This document shows positions 21,658-30,606 of a stretch of DNA of 64,000 bases, piece after piece. The translations under genes were made by a program, and so were the position numbers. Source of the stretch: Calditrichales bacterium MX18-03 (GTDB lineage Bacteria; Bacillota; Clostridia; Lutisporales; Lutisporaceae); assembly GCA_021083345.1 (NCBI GenBank), contig JAJGRE010000002.1, positions 1 through 64,000 on the forward strand, given 5' to 3'. The notes beneath the pieces were generated by a model. The model worked only from the letters and a program-made list of their open reading frames with translations, was not told the DNA's origin and searched no databases. Numbering within the stretch: the first letter of the stretch is position 1; each line of letters begins with the position of its first letter.

Positions 21658-22770
21658 TTATTCCACTCCTCCCTTGACTGCGCTTCTTCGTAAGTCCCGC
21701 TTCACCTTGAAGCTTTCAAAAGTAACCTTCACAAAATTGGCTGCCACAAACAGAATGATGATTCCCTGGATAATCCCTACAACCTCTTTAGGAATTCCCT
21801 GTATCTGCATGAGGGGACCGCCCTTCTGAAGGATCCCGAAAAGCAACGCAGACAGGATCACGCCCAAAGGATGATTACCTCCTACCAGTGACACAGCTAT
21901 TCCATCCAACCCATAACCTGTAAATCCGAACAGGTTGTTGACGCGATACTGGATCCCCAATGCCATAATAGAACCTGCCAGACCGGCGAAAAGCCCCGAA
22001 TAGATCATTGCAAGGACGACATTCTTTTTGACATTGATTCCACCGTATTCTGCGGCATGGGGATTAAAACCCACGGCTCTGATTTCATAACCTTGAACCG
22101 TTTTATTCAGCAGGTAATAGGCTGCGATTGCAACCGCCAATGCAATAATAATTCCAACGCTAAGCCTTGAATGTTTGAACTGACTGAAAGCCTCGGCAAA
22201 CCGCCACAGCTTGGCCGTATCGGCAATGCCTACGGAATATGCCTTTTCCGGCTCGTTCATCATATTCATTACAATATAGTTGCTGAGATACATGGCAACA
22301 TAATTCATCATAATGCCATTGATCACCTCATGGGAGCCCACCTTGGCTTTCAGCCAGCCCACAAATCCGCCCCAGAGCCCTCCTGCGAAAGCCCCAATCA
22401 GCAAGGCCAACGTTACATGCAATATGGCCGGTAGACCCGCTAAGGCCCATCCTGCCCAAACAGCTGTAATAGATCCAATGATAAACTGTCCTTCCGCACC
22501 AATGTTAAATAGTCCGCAGCGAAAGCCGAAAGCGATGGACAGACCGGTCAGGATCAACGGTGTCACAGTAACCAGTGTTTCACCGAATTTATTGAAATCA
22601 CCCATGCTTCCTTTAATGAGGGCTTTATAGGCAACCAAGGGGTCTTTCCCGAAGGAAGCCACCAGTATGCCGCCTACCACAAAGGAAATGATAATCGCAA
22701 TAAGAGGATATGCAATTTCTTTCAGTGCCTTTACGACGTCTTCCTTAAACTCGCTCATTCTGGTTTCCAT
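21658..22770 (-). CDS. Nucleoside-type ABC transporter permease (first subunit, NupP-like)
   Basis: BPD_transp_2 permease of 370 residues with multiple membrane segments and the coupling-loop motif FGFRCGLFNIGAEGQFIIG. The start is ATG 22770 behind GGGGGGTG, one base after the ATPase stop; the upstream extension of the open frame overlaps the ATPase gene and is not needed. It ends one base before the second permease, so the genes are tightly coupled. Confidence 0.9.
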   Translation of the reverse strand: METRMSEFKEDVVKALKEIAYPLIAIIISFVVGGILVASFGKDPLVAYKALIKGSMGDFNKFGETLVTVTPLILTGLSIAFGFRCGLFNIGAEGQFIIGSITAVWAGWALAGLPAILHVTLALLIGAFAGGLWGGFVGWLKAKVGSHEVINGIMMNYVAMYLSNYIVMNMMNEPEKAYSVGIADTAKLWRFAEAFSQFKHSRLSVGIIIALAVAIAAYYLLNKTVQGYEIRAVGFNPHAAEYGGINVKKNVVLAMIYSGLFAGLAGSIMALGIQYRVNNLFGFTGYGLDGIAVSLVGGNHPLGVILSALLFGILQKGGPLMQIQGIPKEVVGIIQGIIILFVAANFVKVTFESFKVKRDLRRSAVKGGVE

Positions 22771-22771
22771 T

Positions 22772-24316
22772 TTACACACCCCCCATTTCTGCACTTGCCA
22801 CATCTCCGCCCGCCATCATGATGCCAAGCTTCTTCTCGGTAGCATCCTTGGCATCCAGTACGCCGACAATCTTTCCATCATACATGACGGCAATACGATC
22901 GGACAGAGCCATGATCTCATCCAACTCCAAAGAGGCAAGCAGTACGGCTTTACCGCTGTCCCTCAGCTCGATCAGTTTCTTATGCACGAATTCGATGGCA
23001 CCGACGTCCAGCCCTCTGGTGGGCTGTGCTGCAATACAAAGGCTGGGATCTCTGTCGATTTCTCTGGCAACAATCAGCTTCTGCTGGTTCCCGCCTGAGA
23101 GGGACTTGGCATACACCCGTTCACTTGGTGTCCTGACGTCATATTCCTTTATCAATCTTCTGCAGTATTCCCTGATCTTGCTATAGTTCAGCCCCAATCT
23201 GGAGCGGAATTGCTTTGCGTGGTGGCTGCCGAGAATAGCATTTTCAGCCAAGGTATACTTCAGTACCAAGCCTCTCTTGTGGCGGTCCTCCGGTATATGT
23301 CCAACACCATTTGCTATGACATCCTTCGGCACAAAGCCGGTGATCTCCTTGCCATTCAGAAGCACCTCCCCGGCTTTCAGCTTTCTTAGCCCGGTAATGG
23401 CTTCAACCAGCTCATGCTGTCCATTTCCGTCTACACCCGCCAGCCCCAGGATTTCTCCCCCTTTAACCTCCAGATCCACGCCCTTGACTGCTTCCAGACC
23501 TCTGGAATCCATGACCCTTAACCCTTTTATCTCCAACACGGGCGCAGCAAGCTTCGCCTCATCCTTATCAACAAACAGATTGACCTTCCTACCAACCATC
23601 TTTTCCGCCAGCTCGTCGATATTGGTATCCGCTGTATTCAGGGTGTCGATGACCTTTCCCCGGCGGATAATGGTGACACGGTCACTCATGGCCATAACTT
23701 CCTTGAGCTTATGGGTGATCAGAATGATGGATTTTCCCTGGCTGACCAGGCTTTTCAGGATCACGCCCAGTTCTTCGATTTCCTGCGGTGTCAGAACGGC
23801 CGTAGGTTCGTCGAGGATCAGTATTTCAGCCCCTCTGTACAGCGTTTTCAATATTTCGACACGTTGCTGCATGCCGACGGATATATCCTGGACAATAGAA
23901 GCCGCATCCACTTTTAATTCGTACTTCTGAGATATGGCTTCAACGTCCTTGATGGCCTTATTGAGGTCTAGCGTCACTCCGTTTTTGGGCTCCGAGCCTA
24001 AAATGATATTTTCAGCAACGGTAAAAGTCGGAACAAGCATAAAATGCTGATGGACCATCCCGATTCCCAGCGATATGGCAATATTGGGATTGTTAATCTT
24101 GACCGGCTTGCCTTTTACCAGGATCTGCCCTTCATCTGGCTGATAAAGTCCATAAAGTATATTCATCAACGTGGATTTTCCCGCACCGTTTTCACCCAAA
24201 AGAACATGGATCTCACCCTGTTCCACCGCCAGGTTGATATTGTCATTAGCTCTTATACCGGGAAACGATTTTCCGATACCCTTCATTTCAATTACTGCCG
24301 GCAATTGAAATCCCAC
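22772..24316 (-). CDS. Nucleoside-type ABC transporter ATPase, two nucleotide-binding domains (NupO-like)
   Basis: ATPase of about 514 residues with two ABC domains, as in sugar and nucleoside importers. The first has Walker A GENGAGKSTLMN and signature SVGMQQRVEIL with LILDEPTAVLTP; the second lacks a full Walker A lysine region but keeps LSGGNQQKLIVAREI, a usual asymmetry in this family. The start is uncertain: GTG 24316 overlaps the likely ribosome binding site, TTG 24304 has AGGTGG at good distance, and ATG 24286 is also possible. The 195-bp gap to the lipoprotein gene contains a hairpin that may reduce read-through. Confidence 0.92.
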   Translation of the reverse strand: MGFQLPAVIEMKGIGKSFPGIRANDNINLAVEQGEIHVLLGENGAGKSTLMNILYGLYQPDEGQILVKGKPVKINNPNIAISLGIGMVHQHFMLVPTFTVAENIILGSEPKNGVTLDLNKAIKDVEAISQKYELKVDAASIVQDISVGMQQRVEILKTLYRGAEILILDEPTAVLTPQEIEELGVILKSLVSQGKSIILITHKLKEVMAMSDRVTIIRRGKVIDTLNTADTNIDELAEKMVGRKVNLFVDKDEAKLAAPVLEIKGLRVMDSRGLEAVKGVDLEVKGGEILGLAGVDGNGQHELVEAITGLRKLKAGEVLLNGKEITGFVPKDVIANGVGHIPEDRHKRGLVLKYTLAENAILGSHHAKQFRSRLGLNYSKIREYCRRLIKEYDVRTPSERVYAKSLSGGNQQKLIVAREIDRDPSLCIAAQPTRGLDVGAIEFVHKKLIELRDSGKAVLLASLELDEIMALSDRIAVMYDGKIVGVLDAKDATEKKLGIMMAGGDVASAEMGGV

Positions 24317-24451
24317 CTCTCATCATTATAAAATATAAACAATCTAAAAAAGAGCATCTTAATTATACACGGATTTCCATACTGCATCAATTATAAAAAG
24401 TCTACAAATTTGATAGCCATAACATATTGATTTTGCTGAGGAACAACTAAA

Positions 24452-24488
24452 GTAAAAGCTAGAAGCAACTACTGCGTCTAGCTTTTAC
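24452..24488 (-). terminator. Hairpin after the BMP lipoprotein gene
   Basis: A perfect 12-bp stem (24452-24463 with 24477-24488) lies 23 bp after the lipoprotein stop. It lacks a long T-run, so partial termination or mRNA-end protection, leaving the lipoprotein more abundant than the membrane subunits, is plausible. Confidence 0.6.
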
Positions 24489-24511
24489 ATGGTCACATTT
24501 TGATTTTTTGA

Positions 24512-25585
24512 TTACTTTATTTCGACAGGTTTGAACGCCTTCAACTCATCTTCATTTGTTGGAACGACGATTGTACCATCTACGATAGCAGCCTTATACT
24601 TATCAGCTACGGCCTTCACTTCTGCCGGTATGTTATTGCCGCCGTCGCTGTAGCCTACGCCCTCTTCCTTAACACCAAGGTCAAGGATCTGCCCGCCGCC
24701 GAAATTGTTGTCAGCATAGGATTTTGCTATTGTGTATGTTCCAACGTCAACCCGCTTGATCATGCTGGCAAGAACCTTGTTGTTCTTGGACTCTGAGGAC
24801 TGATCCTTGTCAACACCGATTGCCCAGAAGCCCTGCTCGTCGGCCGCCTGAATAACACCGATTCCGCAAGCACCGGAAGCATGGTATATGACGTCAGCCT
24901 TTTTCTTGAACTGCGCCAGAGCAACTTCCTTACCCTTGTCCGGGTTGTCGAAAACGCCGGTGTAGTTTACAAGTACTTTTGCTTTCGGATTGACAGATGC
25001 AACGCCTGCTCTGAAACCTGCTTCAAACTTTTTGATGAGCGGAAGTTCCATACCGCCTACAAAGCCAATCACATCTGATTTTGTCGTTAAGCCGGCTATA
25101 ACACCAACAAGGAAGGAACCTTCATGCTCCTTGAAAACAACCGACATAACATTCGGCTTTGCAACGACCATGTCTATTATTCCGAACTTCTTGTCCGGGT
25201 ACTGGTCTGCGCCAGTGATCATAGCTTGTTCCATCAAGAATCCGACTGCAATTGTCAAGTCAACAGACTGAGCCATGTTGCCGATGTTGGCTTCATAGTC
25301 TTCCTGTTTTGTCGACTGCAGGATTACCGGTTCTACGCCCAGCTCCTTACCTGCTTTTTGCATTCCGTCCCAAGCGGAGTCATTAAATGACTTATCGCCA
25401 AGTCCGCCGACGTCAGTGATCATACCGAATGATACTGCCGGCTTGGCCGGTTCTGTCGGAGCCTGAGTCGCTTCAGGTGTCGGAGCGGCTTCAGGTGCCG
25501 GTGCCGGTGCCGGTTTGGCACAACCTGTAAGCATCGTGAATACCAGAGTGAGCGCCAATAAGAGAACGAGTCCTTTCTTAAACAT
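24512..25585 (-). CDS. BMP-family substrate-binding lipoprotein (nucleoside type)
   Basis: Extracellular substrate-binding lipoprotein of 357 residues. The signal peptide ends in the lipobox LTGC near residue 21, followed by an Ala/Pro-rich linker. The mature part matches the BMP (PnrA-like) family with SFGMITDVGGLGDKSFNDSA and GFVGGMELPLIKKFEAGFRAG. PnrA and NupN bind purine nucleosides, which suggests the same here. The start is ATG 25585 behind AAGGGGG. A promoter lies at 25647-25675. Confidence 0.92.
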   Translation of the reverse strand: MFKKGLVLLLALTLVFTMLTGCAKPAPAPAPEAAPTPEATQAPTEPAKPAVSFGMITDVGGLGDKSFNDSAWDGMQKAGKELGVEPVILQSTKQEDYEANIGNMAQSVDLTIAVGFLMEQAMITGADQYPDKKFGIIDMVVAKPNVMSVVFKEHEGSFLVGVIAGLTTKSDVIGFVGGMELPLIKKFEAGFRAGVASVNPKAKVLVNYTGVFDNPDKGKEVALAQFKKKADVIYHASGACGIGVIQAADEQGFWAIGVDKDQSSESKNNKVLASMIKRVDVGTYTIAKSYADNNFGGGQILDLGVKEEGVGYSDGGNNIPAEVKAVADKYKAAIVDGTIVVPTNEDELKAFKPVEIK

Positions 25586-25646
25586 CAATTTTCCCCCTTA
25601 ATTTTTTTTTGCATTCTTTAAAACAAATAGTATGCAACAATTAATA

Positions 25647-25675
25647 ATTCTACATAATTTTGAGAATTCCTGCAA
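25647..25675 (-). promoter_or_regulatory. SigA-type promoter of the nucleoside ABC operon
   Basis: The -35 TTGCAG (25675-25670) and -10 TAGAAT (25652-25647) have a 17-bp spacer, about 60 bp before the lipoprotein gene. No purine riboswitch pattern was noticed between them. Confidence 0.65.
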
Positions 25676-25769
25676 CACTTCCATCAAATATTATTATGGA
25701 GAGTTCATAAAAAACCTTACCCAATAGCGGCAGATTATGTAAAATTACCACAATGCCAAGCCCAAAAGC

Positions 25770-25811
25770 AAGCAAAAGCCCCGGCGCACCAAATCGCATG
25801 CCGGAGCTTTT
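25770..25811 (-). terminator. Intrinsic terminator of the glycine reductase operon
   Basis: On the minus strand AAAAGCTCCGGC pairs with GCCGGGGCTTTT (one mismatch) around a 13-base loop, starting nine bp after the grdD stop codon. Confidence 0.8.
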
Positions 25812-25819
25812 AAGCTGCA

Positions 25820-27010
25820 TTAGCAGCGATTGCAATCCAATGGCTTCTCTGCAATATATTTATTGTTGAAAAGCACATCAACTGCTGCCAGGTAATCTTC
25901 ATCAGCCACCAGGACAATCGGACCGGTGCAGCCCATACCGCTTTCCGAGTAGATTTCGGCTTCTCCCAATGCCGCAACGGCATTCTCCAACTCAAGGATA
26001 TCGATACCCGCAACGGATTTGGTCACCGGTTTCTTTTCTAACTTTTTTGCCTCTGCCCTTACTGCAGGCTTCTTGCTTTCCGCGTTCAAAGCCTTCAGGA
26101 TATCATCAAGACCGGCCTTTCTCGCCTTTGCGAACTCTTCCGCAGCAATCTGCTTCAGGTTCCCTTTGGCACAGCTGGCTGCATACCGCAGCGCTTCACA
26201 CACCACCGGAGCCCCAGATGCTCTGGAAAGGATGCAGATGATTTTGTCGTAGCCGTCACCAACGCCGGGACCGTAACCGTATCCCAGGGACTCATAGCTG
26301 CCTCCCGTTGTAAAGGCAGAAAAGACCTTCATCAGCAGATTTCCTGTCAGCGTATCCATGACCATGACATCAGATGCAGCAGCAAGCAGGTCATTGCCTC
26401 TCATGATGCAGCCGCCGTCCGATCTGACGGATTCTGAGAAGTTTACCTCATATCCGTTTTGCTTAAGCTCCTTCAGCGCCCGCTCCACTTGTCTCGCCCC
26501 ATCCAGGTTGAGGATTCCTACCGTAGGGTTCTTGATGCCCAGAGCTTTGGCAGTAATAATGCCGTATAGCGCATTTTTTACCATGCCTTCCGCCCTGTGT
26601 GTGGAAGAAGTCCCGGTGGTGGTTGCCAGTACAAGCTCCTTGCCGAAGCCTGGTGTGATCACCCTTCCTACCGTAGACACGCCGATGGGAAAATTGTAAT
26701 GCATGGTAACGGCTGCATCCAACTCACCGTTCTCCAGCAGTTCATCCATTTTCTGGTGCATTTCGGCTTCACTGCCGACTTCAACCATTCTGAGCCCTGT
26801 TTCCACCTTCGGGCCGATCAGTACGATTTTAAAATCACCGTATTTCTTAGCTGCCAGCTCAGCACCCTTTACCAGTTCATCCGTTCCATGCTCGCTGCCC
26901 AATATTGTCAGGCCGACTCTGACCTTCTTTCCGAAATCACCGGTCAGAATGGCATCGGCGATTTCGTTGAATACATCACCTATCATTGCCTTGATTTGAT
27001 TTTCCGCCAC
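25820..27010 (-). CDS. grdD: Glycine reductase complex component C, alpha subunit
   Basis: With GrdC it releases acetyl phosphate from the carboxymethyl group carried by selenoprotein A. The 396-residue protein belongs to the PlsX-like/GrdD family; the C-terminal ESGMGCTGPIVLV has the conserved cysteine thought to act in thioester transfer. The start is taken as GTG 27010 with AGGGGGTGG upstream; GTG 27019 lies inside that site. It is the last gene of the grd operon, 12 bp after grdC, with a terminator right after it. Confidence 0.95.
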   Translation of the reverse strand: MAENQIKAMIGDVFNEIADAILTGDFGKKVRVGLTILGSEHGTDELVKGAELAAKKYGDFKIVLIGPKVETGLRMVEVGSEAEMHQKMDELLENGELDAAVTMHYNFPIGVSTVGRVITPGFGKELVLATTTGTSSTHRAEGMVKNALYGIITAKALGIKNPTVGILNLDGARQVERALKELKQNGYEVNFSESVRSDGGCIMRGNDLLAAASDVMVMDTLTGNLLMKVFSAFTTGGSYESLGYGYGPGVGDGYDKIICILSRASGAPVVCEALRYAASCAKGNLKQIAAEEFAKARKAGLDDILKALNAESKKPAVRAEAKKLEKKPVTKSVAGIDILELENAVAALGEAEIYSESGMGCTGPIVLVADEDYLAAVDVLFNNKYIAEKPLDCNRC

Positions 27011-27022
27011 TATATCCACCCC

Positions 27023-28564
27023 CTACTTTCTTTCAAGTAAGAAGGATGCAAAGTCTTTCATTGCTTCTGCGACCATTCCTTTGATTTCTTCCTTAGAAAC
27101 CGTTGCAGCTGCTTCAGTCTTTCCATGATTCTTTTCCATGACGATGGATACACCGTCGAACTGGTTGGTCATTCTGCCCAGGAACAGGCTGCCTTTGCCC
27201 ACAATCATAGCTCTTTCGATCTGTCCTGCCATGATCATTTCCCTTGCAGAACCGACAAAGGGTACACCTGACGGAATATGACCCTGTGTGGGCGCAAAAC
27301 CTGGCATGCCATGCTCTTTGATGAAGGACGGCATTGCAGTCTTATCGATGTCGCCTCTCTTTGCACCCAGAGCAGCAATCATCTTGAAGTTGGCCAGCGG
27401 CACGTCTCCGGCACCGGCAGGCTCCGTAATTTCAGGGTTCTGCATTTCAACGGAGTATTTATCGACATCGGTGATCTTTAGTCCCACCTTATCCAACGGC
27501 TTGGTGATCAAGGATTCCATAACAGCCTGCGGTGAGGAACCGGTTCCGACCGTATGCCTGCCTACCACATCCGTTCTGAGAACCGGGCTGACGCCGTCAT
27601 CCTCTGTGACTAGCACAGCGAATCCGCCCAAGCAGTCCTCCAGTACCGGAAGTCCCTTATTGACATGATCCCTGGCGTTCATGCCCAGTTTTGCGGTAGC
27701 GCCTCCTGCCACGATGGCAACACTCTTGTACACGCCTGACTTTACCAAGGCTGCAGCCTGAATCAGTGCATGTGTCGGTGCTGCGCAGAAACCTCTTGTA
27801 TCTGAGCCTGTGGCACCGGTCGCTCCGGCGATTTCGCATATTGCTTTGGCAAAGTTGCCGCCGCCTCGCTGGTTCATATCGCCGCATGCCTCTTCCGAGC
27901 ATTCGATGACATATTCGATGGAATCAGCAGGTATGTTGTTCCGGTAGATCAGATTCTTTAATGCGATGATGCCTGAAGCTTTTACGACCAGGTTCTCTAC
28001 CATGATGTGGGCTGTCAGGTTCTTGTCCTTCTCATGAGCCGCTTTTACGCAGCCAACCAGTTTGCCTCCCGAAAAAAGCGGTTCGGCGCCTTCCTGGACC
28101 TTCTTTTCTATTTCTTCTGCTTCATAGCCTTCCTTCAGCTTGGCCAGCTCTGCCTCGGTATAGAACGGCCTTGTCGCAGCCGCCTTTGCTTTTTCAGCTG
28201 CCAGGAATCCTTTTTCCAGCATGACCAGGTCAAAAGCATCGCTTTGCTTCATAACCAGGTAGAATTCTTCCTGGGTCACCAATTCGCCCATTTTGCCTTC
28301 GGCTTTGGCATTCTCAATGGGATTCTTGTACCAGGGCTTGGGAATATTACTCAGCTCATCAGGCAAAATGCTGCCGATATAAGCCTGGTTAGGCGCATAC
28401 TTAACAACTTCCTCAAAGCTTCTTACAAACTCCGGCACCTTTTTCAGGAACTCGGAGTTGGGGTTTGTCTCATGCTCCAATGTGCATGTGGTACCATAAT
28501 GGGTGATCATATCGGGCGTATGCACCAATATATATGCAGCACCCTTTACTACTGGCATCGTCAT
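27023..28564 (-). CDS. grdC: Glycine reductase complex component C, beta subunit
   Basis: FabH/thiolase-like subunit that with GrdD forms acetyl phosphate in glycine reduction. The 513-residue protein begins MTMPVVKGAAYILVHTPDM, as other GrdC proteins do. Conserved cysteine regions include ECSEEACGDMNQRGGGNFAK. The start is ATG 28564 behind GGAGG; an upstream in-frame TTG overlaps the ribosome binding site. It follows grdB by 70 bp. Confidence 0.95.
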   Translation of the reverse strand: MTMPVVKGAAYILVHTPDMITHYGTTCTLEHETNPNSEFLKKVPEFVRSFEEVVKYAPNQAYIGSILPDELSNIPKPWYKNPIENAKAEGKMGELVTQEEFYLVMKQSDAFDLVMLEKGFLAAEKAKAAATRPFYTEAELAKLKEGYEAEEIEKKVQEGAEPLFSGGKLVGCVKAAHEKDKNLTAHIMVENLVVKASGIIALKNLIYRNNIPADSIEYVIECSEEACGDMNQRGGGNFAKAICEIAGATGATGSDTRGFCAAPTHALIQAAALVKSGVYKSVAIVAGGATAKLGMNARDHVNKGLPVLEDCLGGFAVLVTEDDGVSPVLRTDVVGRHTVGTGSSPQAVMESLITKPLDKVGLKITDVDKYSVEMQNPEITEPAGAGDVPLANFKMIAALGAKRGDIDKTAMPSFIKEHGMPGFAPTQGHIPSGVPFVGSAREMIMAGQIERAMIVGKGSLFLGRMTNQFDGVSIVMEKNHGKTEAAATVSKEEIKGMVAEAMKDFASFLLERK

Positions 28565-28634
28565 TGCTTTTTCTACCTCCAAATTGGCAAGGGTGCCTAA
28601 ATCACAAGATGTGATTCAACCACCCTTACTTTAG

Positions 28635-29939
28635 CTATTTATCAAATACAGTCTGTCCGTGTACTTCTGTCTGTAGGGCTTTCAGTGCCTTGAGAACGAT
28701 ATTCCTTCTGATGACCTTTTCTTCCGCAGGTGATTTTGAAGGGTTTCCAAGCGGATACGGAATCGCTATTGCCGGAACGATCCTGTTGGCGCCTACCGTC
28801 AATGAAATCGGAACGACTGTACAAATATGCACAACAGGAATGCCGACTCTCTCAATCTCTTTTACCATCGTTGCACCGCAACGCGTACAAGTACCTCAGG
28901 TCGAGGTAAGTATAACCGCCTGCACGCCATCGGCAAGCAGCTCCTGTGCGAAGGTTGCAGCAAACTTCTTGGAGTTTGCGACGGAGGTTCCGTTACCGGT
29001 GGTGGTATAGAAATAGCGGTGAAGCTTTCCGATAACGCCTTCCTTTTCCAGGTCTCTCAATACATCTACAGGCAGTACTCTGTCGGAATCCTGGTTGGCA
29101 TAGACCGGGTCATAGCCGCCGTGAGCGGTCTCATAGGTCTCTGCTGTCAGGTCCATAATGCCTTCGATGTCATATTTCCCGTATTTGGATGCACTGGAGG
29201 ATTCGATCCTGTCCGGGTTGCCTTTCGGTACGATACCACCTGAGGTAACCAGCGCGATCTTGGCTTTAGTCAGGTCCAGGACCGGGGGATTTGGTGCCAC
29301 TCTATCAAAGTCCGGCATCGGATATTCCGTTTCGAAGGCCTCTCCCTTGAGCTTGGCTAAAAGCATGTTGACAGCTCTCTTAGAGCCTCTCTCTGCTCTG
29401 AAAATATTCTTTCTTACACCTCTTGCAATGTAACCCTCTTCCGCAGGTGCTCCCAGGGTTTCATTGGCAGCCAGCTTCAGGGCCAGCTTTGCCATTGCAG
29501 GGACTGCAGTTCTCATGCCTGTCGCAGCATTGGCTGTCTCAACAATGTACAGCTCTTTTTTGAACATATCTGCCCCAGGATTTTCAATATACATGCCTGT
29601 CAGTACAGGGATATTGAGCTTATCCTTAACCGCTTTGCATATGCTTCCGCAAGCAACGCCATATCGGCCTGCATTAAAAGCCGGTCCGGCTATGAATAGA
29701 TCCGGATTGTGCTTTTCGATCATACCGATGATTTCAGCTGTGGCTGCATCAATATTCTCGTTGAAATAGGAGTCCCCGCAAATTACGGTAGCTACTATTT
29801 CCGCATTGGCACCCAAGGCTGCTTTCAACGCCATACCGGGTCCGACAACGCCTTCCTTCAGCTCCGGTTTGATATCGGCTTTTTCTTCACCGCCTATACC
29901 GCCGTAAAACTGATTTATATAATGTACAACTCTTATCAT
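28635..29939 (-). CDS. grdB: Glycine reductase complex selenoprotein B, gamma subunit (UGA read as selenocysteine)
   Basis: Substrate-specific selenoprotein that binds glycine through a Schiff base with the GrdE pyruvoyl group and transfers the carboxymethyl group to GrdA. The frame contains an in-frame TGA at 28898-28896, codon 348, in the context STUGTCTRCG, which is the Sec-x-x-Cys motif of GrdB. Beyond it the frame continues with MVKEIERVGIPVVHICTV to the TAA at 28635. With selenocysteine the protein has 434 residues, the family length. Automatic calling would split it in two. The start is ATG 29939, with GGAGGG about 12 bases upstream. Selenocysteine machinery must be encoded elsewhere. 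Confidence 0.96.
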
Positions 29940-30037
29940 TGTTAAGGGTTTCCCTCCTCTCTAGTCTAACTCTTTATGAGTGTTGAAGCTGCTTCAGCGG
30001 AGTTTGCCAAGCAAACCCCGAATAATCGTATAAACGA
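29940..30037 (-). other. Structured spacer between grdA and grdB
   Basis: Just after the grdA stop the minus strand has AATAATCGTTTATACGATTATT (9-bp stem), then GGGGTTTG paired with CAAACTCC, and then a short GCTGAA/TTCAAC arm. No T-run follows, so these hairpins probably stabilise or process the transcript rather than end it. Confidence 0.5.
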
Positions 30038-30499
30038 TTATTTAAACTGGCAGTACTGGTCTCTGATTGCCTTAACCTCGTGATTGATCGCATCAACATC
30101 AAGTACCATTTCCATCATGCCGCACTGTTCATCATAAACAGCTGCGTCAACCTGATCTTTAAGTTCGAATACATGGTATACCCTGAGTCCCAACGAGACT
30201 CCTGCCAAAGGACCTGCGAAAGTGGGGTCTCCTGCTGTTACTGTTTCAGCAGTAAGCCCTGCAGATTCAGCTTCGGATGTTCCGATAACCACAACAACAT
30301 TCTCTTTGCCGTATTTTTCGGACAAATCCAAAACTCTCTTCTGGTTTTCCAGATCCATTGCTCCTGCGGCCGTTCAGACGAAGCATTCGGTGGATGCAAA
30401 GACAACTTCAGCGCCCGTTGTCTTGATGCACTCTTCGATTGCAGGAGCCGGAATACCATCTCTGTCGCCGATGATGATAACCTTTTTATCCTGTAGCAT
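30038..30499 (-). CDS. grdA: Glycine reductase complex selenoprotein A (UGA read as selenocysteine)
   Basis: Small carrier selenoprotein that accepts the carboxymethyl group from GrdB and is re-reduced by thioredoxin. From ATG 30499 the frame reads [19 protein letters not shown] and reaches an in-frame TGA at 30376-30374, codon 42, in the context [16 protein letters not shown], the signature of GrdA. It continues to the stop at 30038, giving 153 residues. An ATG at 30508 is in frame but too close to the AAAGGA ribosome binding site. Spacers on both sides carry strong hairpins, fitting a highly expressed, separately processed message. A selenocysteine insertion hairpin should follow the UGA; I did not model it. 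Confidence 0.97.
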
Positions 30500-30545
30500 C
30501 GTATTCATTCCTTTCATTTTCAATTATTCCCGATAATATTTACTT

Positions 30546-30606
30546 AGAGTTCGTTTGCGAACTCTGGTACTAAGAGGATCAGGAGAATCCTGTATACTCT
30601 TAGTAC
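30546..30606 (-). other. Two strong hairpins between grdE and grdA
   Basis: GTACTAAGAG/CTCTTAGTAC (30567-30576 with 30597-30606) is a perfect 10-bp stem that includes the grdE stop codon, and AGAGTTCG/CGAACTCT (30546-30553 with 30558-30565) is a perfect 8-bp stem. Neither has a T-run. They likely govern stability or processing between grdE and grdA. Confidence 0.6.

Noticed and set aside
25650-25835. Minus-strand frame of 61 codons after grdD
   Set aside because: It covers the grd terminator hairpin and the promoter of the next operon, overlaps the end of grdD, and has no ribosome binding site.
28869-28898. Apparent break between two grdB pieces, suggesting a frameshift or pseudogene
   Set aside because: The break is a single in-frame UGA in the Sec-x-x-Cys context; both sides are in one frame and match GrdB.
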